Source of the DNA: Pelagibacterium nitratireducens | GTDB lineage: Bacteria > Pseudomonadota > Alphaproteobacteria > Rhizobiales > Devosiaceae | Direction of reading: 5' to 3' | NCBI RefSeq assembly: GCF_037044555.1 | Contig: NZ_CP146275.1 | Coordinates: forward strand, 496,001-560,000 | DNA length: 64,000 nucleotides | Shown here: piece by piece, positions 52,814 through 62,096 of the stretch | Layout of the letters: each line of letters opens with the position of its first letter | How positions within the stretch are numbered: the stretch's first letter is position 1 | Program-made: the position numbers and the translations under genes | The notes under the pieces: generated by a model | Database searches by the model: none | Told to the model about the DNA's origin: nothing | Seen by the model: only the letters and a program-made list of their open reading frames with translations

Positions 52814-53004
52814 CGGCCCTTCCGCAGCGGGGCGGACGAGCGGCTTTTTCGCCCGGTGCACGAATGGCTATCCCTGGCGCCGATCCGAGAGAACGGGCCG
52901 GCGCCATGGGCTTTTGTTTTGGCGCGCGTTCCGGCGGCAAAAATGGTATCGGGTGGTCGGGAAGCGCTCGGGCACACCGAGGGCTCAGACAGGGGACCGC
53001 GCCG

Positions 53005-53685
53005 ATGTTTCTGCCGCTCTATGACAGCAACAAGATCGCCCATATCGAGCGGCCCTTCGTCAATTACGGGTTGATCGGGGTCAATATCGCCGTGTTCCTC
53101 ATGCAATGGGCGGGCGGGCAGGACGGGCTCTATTTCGGCCAGATCACCTATGGGATGATCCCGGCGGTGGTCAGCGGAGCGGTCGAAGGCCCGGCGCCGT
53201 GGCTGCCCGATCAGGCGACGGTTTTCACCTATATGTTTCTGCATGCCGACTGGCTGCACCTGTTGTCCAACCTTCTGTTCTTGTGGGTGTTCGGCGACAA
53301 TGTCGAAGACGCCATGGGGCATTGGAAATATCTTGTCTTTTACCTTGCCTGCGGGGTGTTGAGCGGGCTGAGCCATCTTTGGCTTTTTCCCGATGCCATG
53401 GGACCGCTGATCGGGGCATCGGGGGCGGTGGCCGGGATCATCGGGGCCTATCTCGTGCTTTATCCAAAGGTGCGGGTGTTCGTTCTCAACCGGCTGATCA
53501 TCACCTTTCCTTTGGCGCTTCCGGCCTGGGCGGTGCTGGGCCTGTGGGTCGCGACACAGCTTTTCTATGTTTTTATCTGGGGCGATGACGGGGTGGCCTG
53601 GTGGGTGCATCTGGGCGGGGTCGTGGCCGGAGCGGTGCTGGTTCTGGTGTTCAAGCGGGGTGAGGTTACGCTGTGGGGCGGGTGA
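53005..53685 (+). CDS. Rhomboid-family intramembrane serine protease
   Basis: Membrane-embedded protease of 226 residues with six hydrophobic segments. The first conserved motif HADWLHLLSNLLFLWVFGD is at about 76-94. The nucleophile lies in GASGAVAGIIGAY (Ser about 135) and the catalytic base in WWVHLGGVVAGA (His about 203). The ATG at 53005 is supported by AGGGGA 8 bases upstream and lies at the start of the domain; upstream frame is unlikely to be coding. Substrate unknown. Confidence 0.92.
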   Translation: MFLPLYDSNKIAHIERPFVNYGLIGVNIAVFLMQWAGGQDGLYFGQITYGMIPAVVSGAVEGPAPWLPDQATVFTYMFLHADWLHLLSNLLFLWVFGDNVEDAMGHWKYLVFYLACGVLSGLSHLWLFPDAMGPLIGASGAVAGIIGAYLVLYPKVRVFVLNRLIITFPLALPAWAVLGLWVATQLFYVFIWGDDGVAWWVHLGGVVAGAVLVLVFKRGEVTLWGG

Positions 53686-53778
53686 GGCGGTGGATGCTTT
53701 TCGGGCTGGCCTTTAAGGCGGCAGGCTGACCTGCTCTGGCGCTCAAGGCCCCTCACTGCCTGCCGGCTTTCTCGCCTG

Positions 53779-53801
53779 CAATCGTGCCACCGGCACGATT
53801 G
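53779..53801. repeat. Perfect 10-base inverted repeat
   Basis: CAATCGTGCC (53779-53788), ACC, GGCACGATTG (53792-53801). It lies in the 272-base gap between the rhomboid gene and the YjfB-like gene, which otherwise shows no feature. It has no T-run, so it could be an operator or a small repeat. Confidence 0.55.
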
Positions 53802-53957
53802 GCAAGGCGGCTCGAAGTCTCCCTGAGGGGGCGAGGGCCAAGATGGCCGAAGCGATGGGGATTGGCCGTCGGCCATTGGTTAATCGAGGGTAAGGGTTTC
53901 TTAGGCGCGGGCACTTAGTCTGATGGGCGCACGCAGATGCGACAAGGATGGGCAAAG

Positions 53958-54146
53958 ATGAGCGATATTGCCGCCACGGCGGTGGCCATGAAACAGGCCC
54001 AGACCGTTCAGACCGCCCAGATGCTGATGGTCAAAAAGCAGCACGAAATGGAAATGAGCATGATTTCCATGCTGACCGAGGCTGTCGAGAACGCCCCGGC
54101 GCCGGCCCCTGCCGGGATGGGGACCAGGGTCGACAAGCGGGCTTGA
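53958..54146 (+). CDS. YjfB-like putative motility protein
   Basis: A 62-residue helical protein. MSDIAATAVAMKQAQTVQTA, then QMLMVKKQHEMEMSMISMLTEAV match the repeating Met/Gln-rich helix pattern of the YjfB motility family, a small sigma-D-type flagellar-associated family whose mechanism is unknown. The tail is proline/alanine-rich. The ATG at 53958 is preceded by AAGGA. Its presence fits the motility-rich content of the window. Confidence 0.7.
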   Translation: MSDIAATAVAMKQAQTVQTAQMLMVKKQHEMEMSMISMLTEAVENAPAPAPAGMGTRVDKRA

Positions 54147-54159
54147 GCTGCGGCTGTTC

Positions 54160-54354
54160 ATGCTGATCCGGCATTCTCCAGAAATCCTTTTCCATCGCAT
54201 GGCCAGAATCGAGGCGGGGAGCCTTGAGGCCACGGCGGCGCTGATCGCCCGGGAGCGCGGGGCGATGATGATCGAAAAGACCATCGCGCGGCTCGATGCT
54301 TCTGGCGCTGCGGCGGAGGCCGAAGCGACGCATCAGATCGACAAGAGCGCCTGA
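54160..54354 (+). CDS. Possible small hypothetical protein
   Basis: A 64-residue open frame 13 bases after the YjfB-like stop. The predicted product is helical and alanine-rich (MARIEAGSLEATAALIARER in the middle) with no recognised domain. No good ribosome site is seen and an opposite-strand frame covers the same DNA, so it may not be expressed. Confidence 0.3.
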   Translation: MLIRHSPEILFHRMARIEAGSLEATAALIARERGAMMIEKTIARLDASGAAAEAEATHQIDKSA

Positions 54355-54388
54355 GGGCGAGAGCGGGCCAGTTTTGCCCGCGCGACGT

Positions 54389-54487
54389 TGTCATCCCGGG
54401 CGAAGACCCGGGATCCAGTATGCGGCAGCGTGGCGGTTCTGTCTCGGGCACTGAGTGTACTGGGCCCCGGCTCAAGGCCGGGGTGAC
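54389..54487. repeat. Composite palindromic element with two opposed hairpins
   Basis: Left hairpin: TCCCGGGCGAAGACCCGGGA (54394-54413), flanked by GTCA and TCCAGTA. Right hairpin: GCCCCGGCTCAAGGCCGGGG (54464-54483), flanked by TACTGG and TGAC. The outer ends (GTCA-CCCGGGC and GCCGGGG-TGAC) and the inner ends (CCAGTA and TACTGG) are mutually inverted, so the unit reads as two head-to-head copies. GTCATCCCGGGC-type palindromes are dispersed in many alphaproteobacterial genomes. It lies downstream of the HD-GYP gene. Confidence 0.75.
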
Positions 54488-54547
54488 GGTGGCGGTTTTG
54501 GCTGGGGCTCAAGGCCTTGGCGATCTCGCTGGTGGGTGCCGAACGCC

Positions 54548-55612
54548 TCAGGCTGCTTCGACCGCTCCGCGCAGGGCGCGGACCAGGGCGGGTTCGAGTT
54601 TGCCGGCGGCGGACATGTCCTCGAGAATGGCCAGCGCTTCGGGCGGGCTCATGGCGGGCTTGTAGGCGCGGCGTTCGCTGAGCGCACCATAGATGTCGCA
54701 GATGGTGACGATGCGGGTGAGATCGCCGATCTGGGAGGCCACGAGGCCATCGGGGTAGCCGCTGCCGTCGAGATATTCGTGGTGGCTGCGGACGGCGGCC
54801 AGAATGTCGGTGCTCAGATTGGCGTGGGCCTTGAGGTAGTCGTAACCTTCGAGAGGATGGCGGGCGATCTGGACGAATTCGGCGGGGGTGAGCTTGCCGG
54901 GCTTTTCGAGAATGGCGACGGGGATGGTGGCCTTGCCGATGTCGTGGAGGAGGCCGGCGGTGGTGAGTTTCGAGATATCGGCGCTGCTCATGCCCACTTT
55001 CTGGGCGAAATTGGTGAGAACGCCAGTGACCAGCAGGCAGTGCTGGTAGGTGCCCTGATGGTGAGCGCGCACGGTGTCGAGCCATTGGCCGAGCCCGTCG
55101 GTGCCGACGCTGTCAACGATGGTGTCGCTGGCTTCCGCCACGCTGGCCGAATCAAAGCTGGTGTTGGTTCGCAGCGCTTCAAAGGCGGTGCCCAAAGCCC
55201 GTGAGGCGGCCTGCGCCACGGCGGCGCTCGAGCTATCGAGCATTTCCTTAAGGGACTGACGCGCCGTGCTCGAGAGCAGGCGTTCGAGCCCATCGGCGGT
55301 CAGCGGCCGTGGTTCGGTGGCGTGGGCGCCTAGCACATTGGCCTGAACGATTTCGACGCGCCGGCCCTCGGCGACCAGGAAATAGCGGGGAATAGTGCGC
55401 TCAAGGGCGAGCAGGCTCTTTTTGAGACGGTCTATGTTGGCGGTGTTCGAGAGATCGGCGTCGACCAGGATGGCCGTATAGGGCGAGAGATCGATTTTGC
55501 CCAACTCGCCGAGCGGTTCGACCCGAGCGATCGCCGGCCAGCGGGCAGCCGGGGGCGAGGCCTCCAAAGGGCTGTCGGTGATCATCAAAACCGCGTCGCT
55601 CGGACTGGTCAA
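54548..55612 (-). CDS. HD-GYP domain phosphodiesterase candidate
   Basis: Probable c-di-GMP phosphodiesterase of 354 residues. An N-terminal receiver-like region (about 5-110; ILVDADLS in the phospho-site position) is linked to the HD-GYP domain (about 175-330), with the metal HD in ALLHDIGKATIPVAIL and the GYP motif in SHHEYLDGSGYPDGL (about 263). The start is a TTG at 55612; an ATG at 55585 is possible. Together with the GGDEF, GGDEF-EAL and PilZ genes it fills out a c-di-GMP network. Confidence 0.88.
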   Translation of the reverse strand: MTSPSDAVLMITDSPLEASPPAARWPAIARVEPLGELGKIDLSPYTAILVDADLSNTANIDRLKKSLLALERTIPRYFLVAEGRRVEIVQANVLGAHATEPRPLTADGLERLLSSTARQSLKEMLDSSSAAVAQAASRALGTAFEALRTNTSFDSASVAEASDTIVDSVGTDGLGQWLDTVRAHHQGTYQHCLLVTGVLTNFAQKVGMSSADISKLTTAGLLHDIGKATIPVAILEKPGKLTPAEFVQIARHPLEGYDYLKAHANLSTDILAAVRSHHEYLDGSGYPDGLVASQIGDLTRIVTICDIYGALSERRAYKPAMSPPEALAILEDMSAAGKLEPALVRALRGAVEAA

Positions 55613-55716
55613 GCTGGTGATCCGCTGTTTCGCCGCCGCGGGTGGCGGCTCCTCCGCGATCAGTATGCGTCCGATCCCTCAATTTTTAGTAAGTAAAATT
55701 GCGGGGGGTGTCGCGG

Positions 55717-56364
55717 TCAGATGTCCAGCAGCGTTTCGATGACATTGTGGCCATCGGGGGTGTCCCAATGGGCGGGGCCCTGCAGCACCGCGAGTTCGCA
55801 CCCTTCGTCATCGACAAGGATGGTTGCAGGCAGGCCCAGCGTGACCGCCTCGTTGCGCAGGCGTTCGAAGAGCTTGTAGCTGGGATCGGCGAAGAGTTTG
55901 AGATTTTGCGCGCCGATCTCCTCGAGAAACAGCGCGGCGGCGGTGGGGCCGTCGGCGCCGATATCGAGGCTGATGGCGACGACTTCGAAATCGTCCCCGC
56001 CATATTGCGCTTCGAGCGCATCAAGGAAGGGCATTTCCTCGCGGCAGGGCGCGCACCATGTGGCCCAGAAATTGATGAGCAGCTTCTTGCCGGCGAAATC
56101 GGCGAGGGTGACGGGATTGCCGTCCGCATCCTCGAAGGCCAGATCGGAATAATCGCGCCATTGGGACGAGGGCAAAAGGGCGGCGAGCTCGCCGGTTGCG
56201 GCATCGTCAATGGCTTGTGCGGCCTCGGCGCGCACGGGGCAGGTTGCGGCGTTGGCGCCGCCATTGCTAAGCCAGACGGCCACGGCTATACCTAGCGCCG
56301 CTGCGAAAAGGCCCGTGCCGACGATGATGGGGCGGGGTGATTTTCGCTTTTCGTCCTGATCCAT
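55717..56364 (-). CDS. TlpA-family thiol:disulfide oxidoreductase
   Basis: Membrane-anchored periplasmic thioredoxin of 215 residues, a reductant for cytochrome maturation or similar. The anchor is at about 12-34, an AhpC/TlpA fold starts near 70 with FADADGNPVTLADFAGK-like text, and the active site is FWATWCAPCREEMPFLD (about 95-111). The cis-Pro loop LGLPATILV is present. It is divergent from argH with 39 bases between starts; tlpA-argH pairs are common in rhizobia. Confidence 0.92.
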   Translation of the reverse strand: MDQDEKRKSPRPIIVGTGLFAAALGIAVAVWLSNGGANAATCPVRAEAAQAIDDAATGELAALLPSSQWRDYSDLAFEDADGNPVTLADFAGKKLLINFWATWCAPCREEMPFLDALEAQYGGDDFEVVAISLDIGADGPTAAALFLEEIGAQNLKLFADPSYKLFERLRNEAVTLGLPATILVDDEGCELAVLQGPAHWDTPDGHNVIETLLDI

Positions 56365-56403
56365 AAACCTTCACTCGCAAATGTATTCAAGTAAGAGGCG
56401 CCG

Positions 56404-57786
56404 ATGAGCAATCGCATGTGGGGAGGCCGGTTTTCGTCCGGCCCGGACGCCATCATGGAAGAGATCAACGCCTCTATCGGCTTCGACAAGCGCCTTTACA
56501 AGCACGACATCGCCGGATCGATAGCGCATGCGACGATGCTGGAGGCAGCCGGCATTCTGACGCGCGACGATAAGGACGCCATCATCTCGGGTCTAGAGAC
56601 CGTTCGGGCGGAAATCGAGGCGGGTGCGTTCACCTTCTCGCGAGCGCTCGAAGACATCCACATGAATGTGGAAAGCCGACTAAAGGAGCTGGTGGGCGAG
56701 CCGGCGGGGCGGCTGCACACGGCGCGCTCGCGCAACGACCAGGTGGCGACCGATTTCAAGCTCTATGTGCGCGACGGGCTCGACATGCTGGCGGCGCAGG
56801 TCGAGACGCTGCAAAAGGTTCTGGTCGAGAAGGCCGAAGCGGAAGCTGGGACCGTCATGCCAGGGTTCACCCATCTGCAGAGCGCCCAGCCGGTGACCTT
56901 CGGGCATCACATGCTGGCCTATGTGGAAATGCTCGAGCGCGACAAGGGGCGACTGGTTGATGCGCGGGCGCGTCTGAACGAGAGCCCGCTGGGGGCGGCG
57001 GCGCTGGCCGGGACATCGTTTCCGATCGATCGGGAGATGACGGCAGAGGCGCTGGGGTTCGATCGGCCGATGGCCAATTCGCTCGATGCGGTGTCGGATC
57101 GCGATTTTATTCTCGAAACGCTTTCGGCGGCGTCGATCTGCGCGATGCACCTGTCGCGGTTGAGCGAGGAGCTGGTGATCTGGTCGTCGGCGCAGTTTGC
57201 GTTCGTCAAGCTTTCCGACAAGTTTTCGACCGGGTCCTCGATCATGCCGCAAAAGCGCAATCCGGACGCGGCGGAATTGATCCGGGCCAAGGTGGGGCGG
57301 ATTTTTGCGGCGTTCACTTCGCTTTTGATGGTGATGAAGGGGCTGCCGCTGGCCTATTCAAAGGACATGCAGGAAGACAAGGAAATCGCGTTCGATGCGC
57401 TCGACAATTTCTCGCTGGCGCTGGCGGCGATGACCGGGATGATGGGGGACCTTTCCGTCAATCGCGAAAAGATGGCGGCTGCGGCGGGGGCCGGGTTTTC
57501 GACGGCGACGGACCTGGCCGACTGGCTGGTGCGGGCGGCGAACGTTCCGTTCCGCGATGCCCATCACATCACCGGGCGCGCGGTGGCGGCGGCGGAAGCC
57601 AAGGGCTGTGGGCTCGAAGGGTTGACCATCGAGGATTTCAAGGAGATCGACGAGCGGATCACCAGCCAGGTGTTCAAGGTGCTTGGGGTTGAAAATTCGG
57701 TCAAGTCGCGGACCAGTTTCGGCGGGACGGCGCCGGCCAATGTGACGGCGCAGGTTGCGGGCTGGCGCGAGCGGCTGGGGAACTGA
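56404..57786 (+). CDS. argH: Argininosuccinate lyase
   Basis: Last step of arginine synthesis: argininosuccinate to arginine and fumarate, 460 residues. It begins [20 protein letters not shown] and has [40 protein letters not shown] (catalytic His), and the family signature [15 protein letters not shown] (about 279-293). lysA starts 4 bases after the stop. In many alphaproteobacteria a small lipoprotein gene (lptM) sits between argH and lysA; here it is absent. Confidence 0.97.
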   Translation: MSNRMWGGRFSSGPDAIMEEINASIGFDKRLYKHDIAGSIAHATMLEAAGILTRDDKDAIISGLETVRAEIEAGAFTFSRALEDIHMNVESRLKELVGEPAGRLHTARSRNDQVATDFKLYVRDGLDMLAAQVETLQKVLVEKAEAEAGTVMPGFTHLQSAQPVTFGHHMLAYVEMLERDKGRLVDARARLNESPLGAAALAGTSFPIDREMTAEALGFDRPMANSLDAVSDRDFILETLSAASICAMHLSRLSEELVIWSSAQFAFVKLSDKFSTGSSIMPQKRNPDAAELIRAKVGRIFAAFTSLLMVMKGLPLAYSKDMQEDKEIAFDALDNFSLALAAMTGMMGDLSVNREKMAAAAGAGFSTATDLADWLVRAANVPFRDAHHITGRAVAAAEAKGCGLEGLTIEDFKEIDERITSQVFKVLGVENSVKSRTSFGGTAPANVTAQVAGWRERLGN

Positions 57787-57789
57787 CTG

Positions 57790-59070
57790 GTGCATCATTT
57801 TACCTATCGCGGCGGCTGGATGTTTGCCGAGGATGTCGATCTGACGGCGGTGGCCGAGGAGATCGGCACGCCGTTTTATTGCTATTCGCGGGCAACGTTC
57901 ACCCGCCATATCGATGTGATGCTGGGGGCCTTTGCGGGCACCGACACGCTGGTCGCCTATGCCATGAAGGCCAATTCCAACCAGGCGATGCTGGCGATTG
58001 CCGCGCAAAAGGGCATCGGGGCGGATGTGGTGTCGCTCGGCGAGCTCGAGCGGGCGCTGCGGGCGGGGATTCCGGCGGAGAAAATCATCTTTTCGGGCGT
58101 GGGCAAGAGCCGGGCCGAGATGCGGCGGGCGCTCGAAGTGGGCATCCTGTGCTTTAACGTCGAATCCGAGCCCGAGCTGGAGCGGCTCAACGCGGTGGCC
58201 GCAGAGATGGACAAGTTTGCGCCGGTTTCGGTGCGGATCAATCCCGATGTGGATGCGAAAACCCACGCCAAGATCTCGACCGGGAAATCGGAAAACAAGT
58301 TCGGCATCCCCTACGCGCGGGCCGAGGCGGTCTATGAGCGGATCGCGGCGTGCAAGAATTTGAAGGCGGTGGGTGTCGATATGCATATCGGCAGCCAGAT
58401 CACCGAGCTCGAACCGTTCGACAACGCCTTTAGGCTGCTGGCCGAACTGGTCGGACGGCTGCGGGCGGCGGGGCATGACATCGGCCATGTCGATGTCGGC
58501 GGCGGGCTGGGGATTCCCTATCAACAGGACAATACCCCGCCGCCCGATCCGGTGGAATACGCCAAGCTGGTGCGCCGCCATACCGATCCGCTGGGGTGCA
58601 AGGTGATCCTTGAGCCGGGCCGTTTGATCGCGGGCAATGCCGGGGTAATGGTGACGCGGGTCGAATATGTCAAAAAGACCGACAAGAAGAGCTTTGTCAT
58701 CGTCGATGCGGCGATGAACGATCTGATCCGCCCCACGCTTTACGAAGCCCATCACGATATCCTGCCCATGCAGGAAGCGGGGGCTGCGACCATCCGCGCC
58801 GATATCGTGGGGCCGGTGTGCGAGACTGGGGATTATCTGGGGATCGACCGGGAGATGGCCGATGTGGCCGAGGGCGATCTTCTGGTGGTGATGAGCGCGG
58901 GCGCCTATGGCGCGGTGATGAGCTCGACCTACAACACCCGCCCGCTGATCGCCGAAGTGCTGGTCGATGGGGGGAAATGGCACACGGTGCGGCCACGGCA
59001 GACGCTGGATGAATTGATTGGGCTCGATAGTGTGCCCGAATGGGTAAAGGACGAGGCCGGGGCGGCCTAG
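57790..59070 (+). CDS. lysA: Diaminopimelate decarboxylase
   Basis: Makes lysine from meso-diaminopimelate, PLP-dependent, 426 residues. The GTG start at 57790 gives the family opening MHHFTYRGGWMFAEDVDL. The PLP lysine is in YAMKANSNQ (about 59); HIGSQITEL, HVDVGGGLGIPY, EPGRLIAGNAG and the CETGDYLG substrate motif (about 342) are all present. Directly follows argH and is probably co-transcribed. Confidence 0.97.
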   Translation: MHHFTYRGGWMFAEDVDLTAVAEEIGTPFYCYSRATFTRHIDVMLGAFAGTDTLVAYAMKANSNQAMLAIAAQKGIGADVVSLGELERALRAGIPAEKIIFSGVGKSRAEMRRALEVGILCFNVESEPELERLNAVAAEMDKFAPVSVRINPDVDAKTHAKISTGKSENKFGIPYARAEAVYERIAACKNLKAVGVDMHIGSQITELEPFDNAFRLLAELVGRLRAAGHDIGHVDVGGGLGIPYQQDNTPPPDPVEYAKLVRRHTDPLGCKVILEPGRLIAGNAGVMVTRVEYVKKTDKKSFVIVDAAMNDLIRPTLYEAHHDILPMQEAGAATIRADIVGPVCETGDYLGIDREMADVAEGDLLVVMSAGAYGAVMSSTYNTRPLIAEVLVDGGKWHTVRPRQTLDELIGLDSVPEWVKDEAGAA

Positions 59071-59367
59071 ATACGGGCGTTACAGGGGCGGGCCGGCCAG
59101 CAGCCTAAGGGCGCGCCAAATCGCGATGGCCCCTTCGTGCTCGGGGCTATACCGGGGCCGATGCAGCCGGGTGTCAGGGAACCGGGCTGCTGTCGAGCTT
59201 TGCCTTTTGCGGCCGGTGCTCGGCTCGTCAGAACGGCCCGAAATAATGCGTCTGCGCCCAAGACAGCATTTTGTCGGCGGTCAGGGGTAAGACCGCAGCA
59301 GGGCCTGTCTAAACGTTAAGTTACTGTGCTTATCATGCCGGCTCCTGCCAGAAACTCGGAGCCTCTG
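59071..59367. other. Gap with no gene seen between lysA and the serine hydrolase gene
   Basis: About 297 bases with stop codons in all frames long enough to matter. It contains GC-rich runs such as GGGGCTATACCGGGGCC and CCGGGTGTCAGGGAACCGGG but no clean terminator or RNA gene. Base and codon use appear to change downstream of it, so it may be a junction. Confidence 0.4.
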
Positions 59368-60477
59368 ATGAAACATATCCTCGCCGCCGCAACCGCTGCA
59401 CTTCTCGTCTCGTCGCCTGCATTGGCCAATGATCCGCTGCTTGATGAGATGGTAGGGTTCACCGGCCAGATATTTCATCTCGACACCGGCGTGCCTGGAA
59501 TGGTGATTGCCGCCGTTCGGAACGGCGAGAGTACGGTCTTCGGATTCGGCGAGGTCAGAACCGGCAGCGGCATCGAGCCCGATGGTGAAACCCAGATCGG
59601 CATCGGATCGATCACGAAAACCTTCACCGGCCTCGCGCTCGCTCGCCTTGCCGTCAGCGGCGATGTCGCGTTGACCGACCCCGCCGGGCCACTTCTTAGC
59701 GTTGTCGAAACGCTCCCCGGATTTGACGGCCAGGAGATCCGGTTGATCGACATGGCCACGCACCGCAGCGGGCTGGCGCGCGAACTTGAACCGCGCGACG
59801 GCATTGAGAGGTATAGTGACGCCTCCTTCGCCGCCAATCTCGCGGACGGTCCGCTGCTCTTTGCGCCTGGCGAAGGCATGTTGTATTCGAATGTCGCCTA
59901 CGACCTTCTTGCGATGGCGCTCGCAAGGGCCTCCGGGATGGACTACGCCGATCTTGTTCAGGAAAAACTCCTCGACCCGATGGAAATGACGTCCACCGGG
60001 TATCTTCGACCCCAGGGCGACAACGTCATGACCGGGTATGACTGGAATGGCGTCGAGATGGATCCCGGCGAACCGATCCCCAACCGGTTTGGCGCCTCCT
60101 CGCTCTATGCGACGGCCAATGACATGGTGAAATACCTTCACTGGAACCTCGATCGCTTCGATCAGGTCGATGCAGAGACCCGAGCCATAAGCCACGCGGC
60201 CTGGGCCATGCGCGACGGTCTGACCCCGGTGGCGGGAATGGATGAGTCCGGACATATGGATGCCATGGGTCTCGGCTGGGTGATCATGATGCCCGAAGGC
60301 GACCGACCGCTCATTATCCAAAAGGCCGGTGGCACTGACGGTGTTTTCAGTTACCTCGCGTTTGCGCCGTCGCGCGGCGTCGGTGTCTTCATCTCCATCA
60401 ACCAGTTCGACTTTTCCGCCGCAACCGCAATGGCCAACGTCGCCAACCAGTTGATTGCCAGACTCGCGCCGCGTTGA
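59368..60477 (+). CDS. Serine hydrolase of the beta-lactamase/S12 peptidase family
   Basis: Secreted penicillin-binding-protein-like hydrolase of 369 residues from the ATG at 59368 (GGAG 7 bases upstream). A signal peptide (MKHILAAATAALLVSSPALA) precedes the catalytic domain: Ser81 in GSITKTFTGLAL, Tyr173 in MLYSNVAYDLLAMAL, and KAGGTDGVFSYL in the KTG position. No class C beta-lactamase signature beyond these, so substrates could be peptides, esters or lactams. First gene of a block that differs in codon use from its neighbours; convergent with the regulator that follows. Confidence 0.88.
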   Translation: MKHILAAATAALLVSSPALANDPLLDEMVGFTGQIFHLDTGVPGMVIAAVRNGESTVFGFGEVRTGSGIEPDGETQIGIGSITKTFTGLALARLAVSGDVALTDPAGPLLSVVETLPGFDGQEIRLIDMATHRSGLARELEPRDGIERYSDASFAANLADGPLLFAPGEGMLYSNVAYDLLAMALARASGMDYADLVQEKLLDPMEMTSTGYLRPQGDNVMTGYDWNGVEMDPGEPIPNRFGASSLYATANDMVKYLHWNLDRFDQVDAETRAISHAAWAMRDGLTPVAGMDESGHMDAMGLGWVIMMPEGDRPLIIQKAGGTDGVFSYLAFAPSRGVGVFISINQFDFSAATAMANVANQLIARLAPR

Positions 60478-60512
60478 GCCTTCCAAAGCGGCGGCAAGTA
60501 CCGATGGTGCAA

Positions 60513-62096
60513 TCAGCGGGCACGTCCTTTGCGTGACGCGCGGACCAGTTCGGGGAACCGCCGGGCGATGTCGGGCGCAATGGCTCCAGCGCCATGGTGG
60601 CGCACCAGGTGTGTGGTCAATCCCTTCATGACGTTGCGCTGGTGGGTGCGCCTTTGGAACGGGCGGGCCGATATCCTGAAAAGATAGGACGTCAGGTTCC
60701 GGGCGACCTCCGGTGATATGGCGGCCAGGGCATCCTCTTGAGGGGCGTTCAGGCTGCCGGCATTGGGCGAGGCCATGAACAGGCCGTAGCCGATATTGGC
60801 ATTGGGATCGAAATCATGGAGTTCGACCGCCAGTTGGTCGACGGCGCCGCGCCTGTCGTCGGCCATCATGGCTACGGACTTGAGGATCAGCAGGTAGATA
60901 TGGAACTGCGAGCCGGGTTCGGCCATCTCCATGGCTCTGTCGTAAAGCATTGCGGCAGCGTCGATATCGCCCCTGCTCGCGGCAATCTGGGCCTTCATGG
61001 AGAACACGGCGGCAAAGGCCGTGCTGTTGCGAAATGCCTCGTCAGTCAGGCGTTCGGCGAGATCGAGATGGCCGCGATCAATAAAGCGCAGCAGCTTGGC
61101 GATGGCGAGAAGCTGTTGCGGATGGCCATGGGCGTCCGGCAACGCCCTGAGCGAGAGCGATTCGATCTCGGTTTCCAGTGCGTCCCAGTCGTCGGTGCCA
61201 AGCGGAGCATCACCGATCGTTTCCAGGCTCTGAAGCAGCCGGGCATAATGGTTGAGCGCCAACATCAAGGACAGTCTGGGATCGCTCTTGTCGGCCGCAT
61301 GAGCGTCGCGCAGCCGGGCCGCGTTCTCGCGCCAACTGATCGTATCGTCGGTGAGCATCACGGCTGCATCGTGCAGCCGCAAATGGGCCGGACGATCGGC
61401 AGGATCGATCGCGCCCGGCCCGGGCATGGCTTCATGGCGCCATACGCTGTTTGTGATCGTCCTGGCCAGATCGCCAGCCGCCTTGGCAGAGTGTGGGCGT
61501 GAAACGGTGCGCCGGAAACTTTCGATGATCTGGCCGGATCGGCCGGCCCGCAGGGCCAGGGCGAGATGCAACCGATCCGCCTCGAAATGCGTGCTGACGT
61601 CGAGGGTGAAGTCAAAAGCGCCGGGTGCTTTGGGATCCTGCCGCCAGTCGGACTGGTAAAGCACGGACTTTCGGCAACCGATTGCGGCCTTGATGGCCTC
61701 CGTCAGCCGATGGGGGAAACCGAAACTGTCCTGGTCGACCCCGAAGACAGGGCCGACAAGAAGGAACCCCGACAGTGGCTCGGTGTTGGCCGGCTCGGCA
61801 ATCCAGCAATAGCCCTCGCCATACTGGGTGGCTATGAACCTGGGCTGCTTTGCGCTGTCGCCCAGCCGTCTGCGCAATCGGTTGACCAGATAGTCGACAT
61901 TGCGTTCCGAAAGCACGCCACCCGCCCGATCTCCGAGGGCCTCGAGCACCTGGGTGCGCGTCACCAGAGCGTGCGGCTGACGCACCAGGCGCAGCAGCAA
62001 GGCGCGCTCCTGCCGGGTGAGACGCACGATATCTCCATCATCGCGCCTGGCCGTCAGCATGTCGGGCTGGAAGGCGAGATCGTGATAGCGAACCAA
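60513..62096 (-). CDS. Soluble winged-helix regulator, CadC/HilA-like, with TPR-like C-terminal region
   Basis: A 527-residue transcription regulator from the TTG at 62096, preceded by GGGGGGA. The OmpR-type DNA-binding domain (about 5-100) has RLTRQERALLLRLVRQPHAL, SERNVDYLVNRLRRRLGDSA and ATQYGEGYCWIAEP. No membrane helix follows, so it resembles HilA-type soluble regulators rather than CadC. Residues 270-480 are helical repeats (HLDLAERLTDEAFRNSTAFA, DIDAAAMLYDRAMEMAEP) of TPR type. It is divergent from the outer-membrane protein gene, which it probably controls. The longer frame to 62378 has no domain support. Confidence 0.8.
   Translation of the reverse strand: MVRYHDLAFQPDMLTARRDDGDIVRLTRQERALLLRLVRQPHALVTRTQVLEALGDRAGGVLSERNVDYLVNRLRRRLGDSAKQPRFIATQYGEGYCWIAEPANTEPLSGFLLVGPVFGVDQDSFGFPHRLTEAIKAAIGCRKSVLYQSDWRQDPKAPGAFDFTLDVSTHFEADRLHLALALRAGRSGQIIESFRRTVSRPHSAKAAGDLARTITNSVWRHEAMPGPGAIDPADRPAHLRLHDAAVMLTDDTISWRENAARLRDAHAADKSDPRLSLMLALNHYARLLQSLETIGDAPLGTDDWDALETEIESLSLRALPDAHGHPQQLLAIAKLLRFIDRGHLDLAERLTDEAFRNSTAFAAVFSMKAQIAASRGDIDAAAMLYDRAMEMAEPGSQFHIYLLILKSVAMMADDRRGAVDQLAVELHDFDPNANIGYGLFMASPNAGSLNAPQEDALAAISPEVARNLTSYLFRISARPFQRRTHQRNVMKGLTTHLVRHHGAGAIAPDIARRFPELVRASRKGRAR

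Noticed and set aside
52864..53004. N-terminal extension of the rhomboid protease
   Set aside because: Gly/Arg/Ala text with no membrane segment; good ribosome site at 53005.
54158..54475. Minus-strand frame of 105 codons over the palindromic element
   Set aside because: Runs through the palindromic repeat; proline/arginine/serine-rich text typical of noncoding GC-rich frames.
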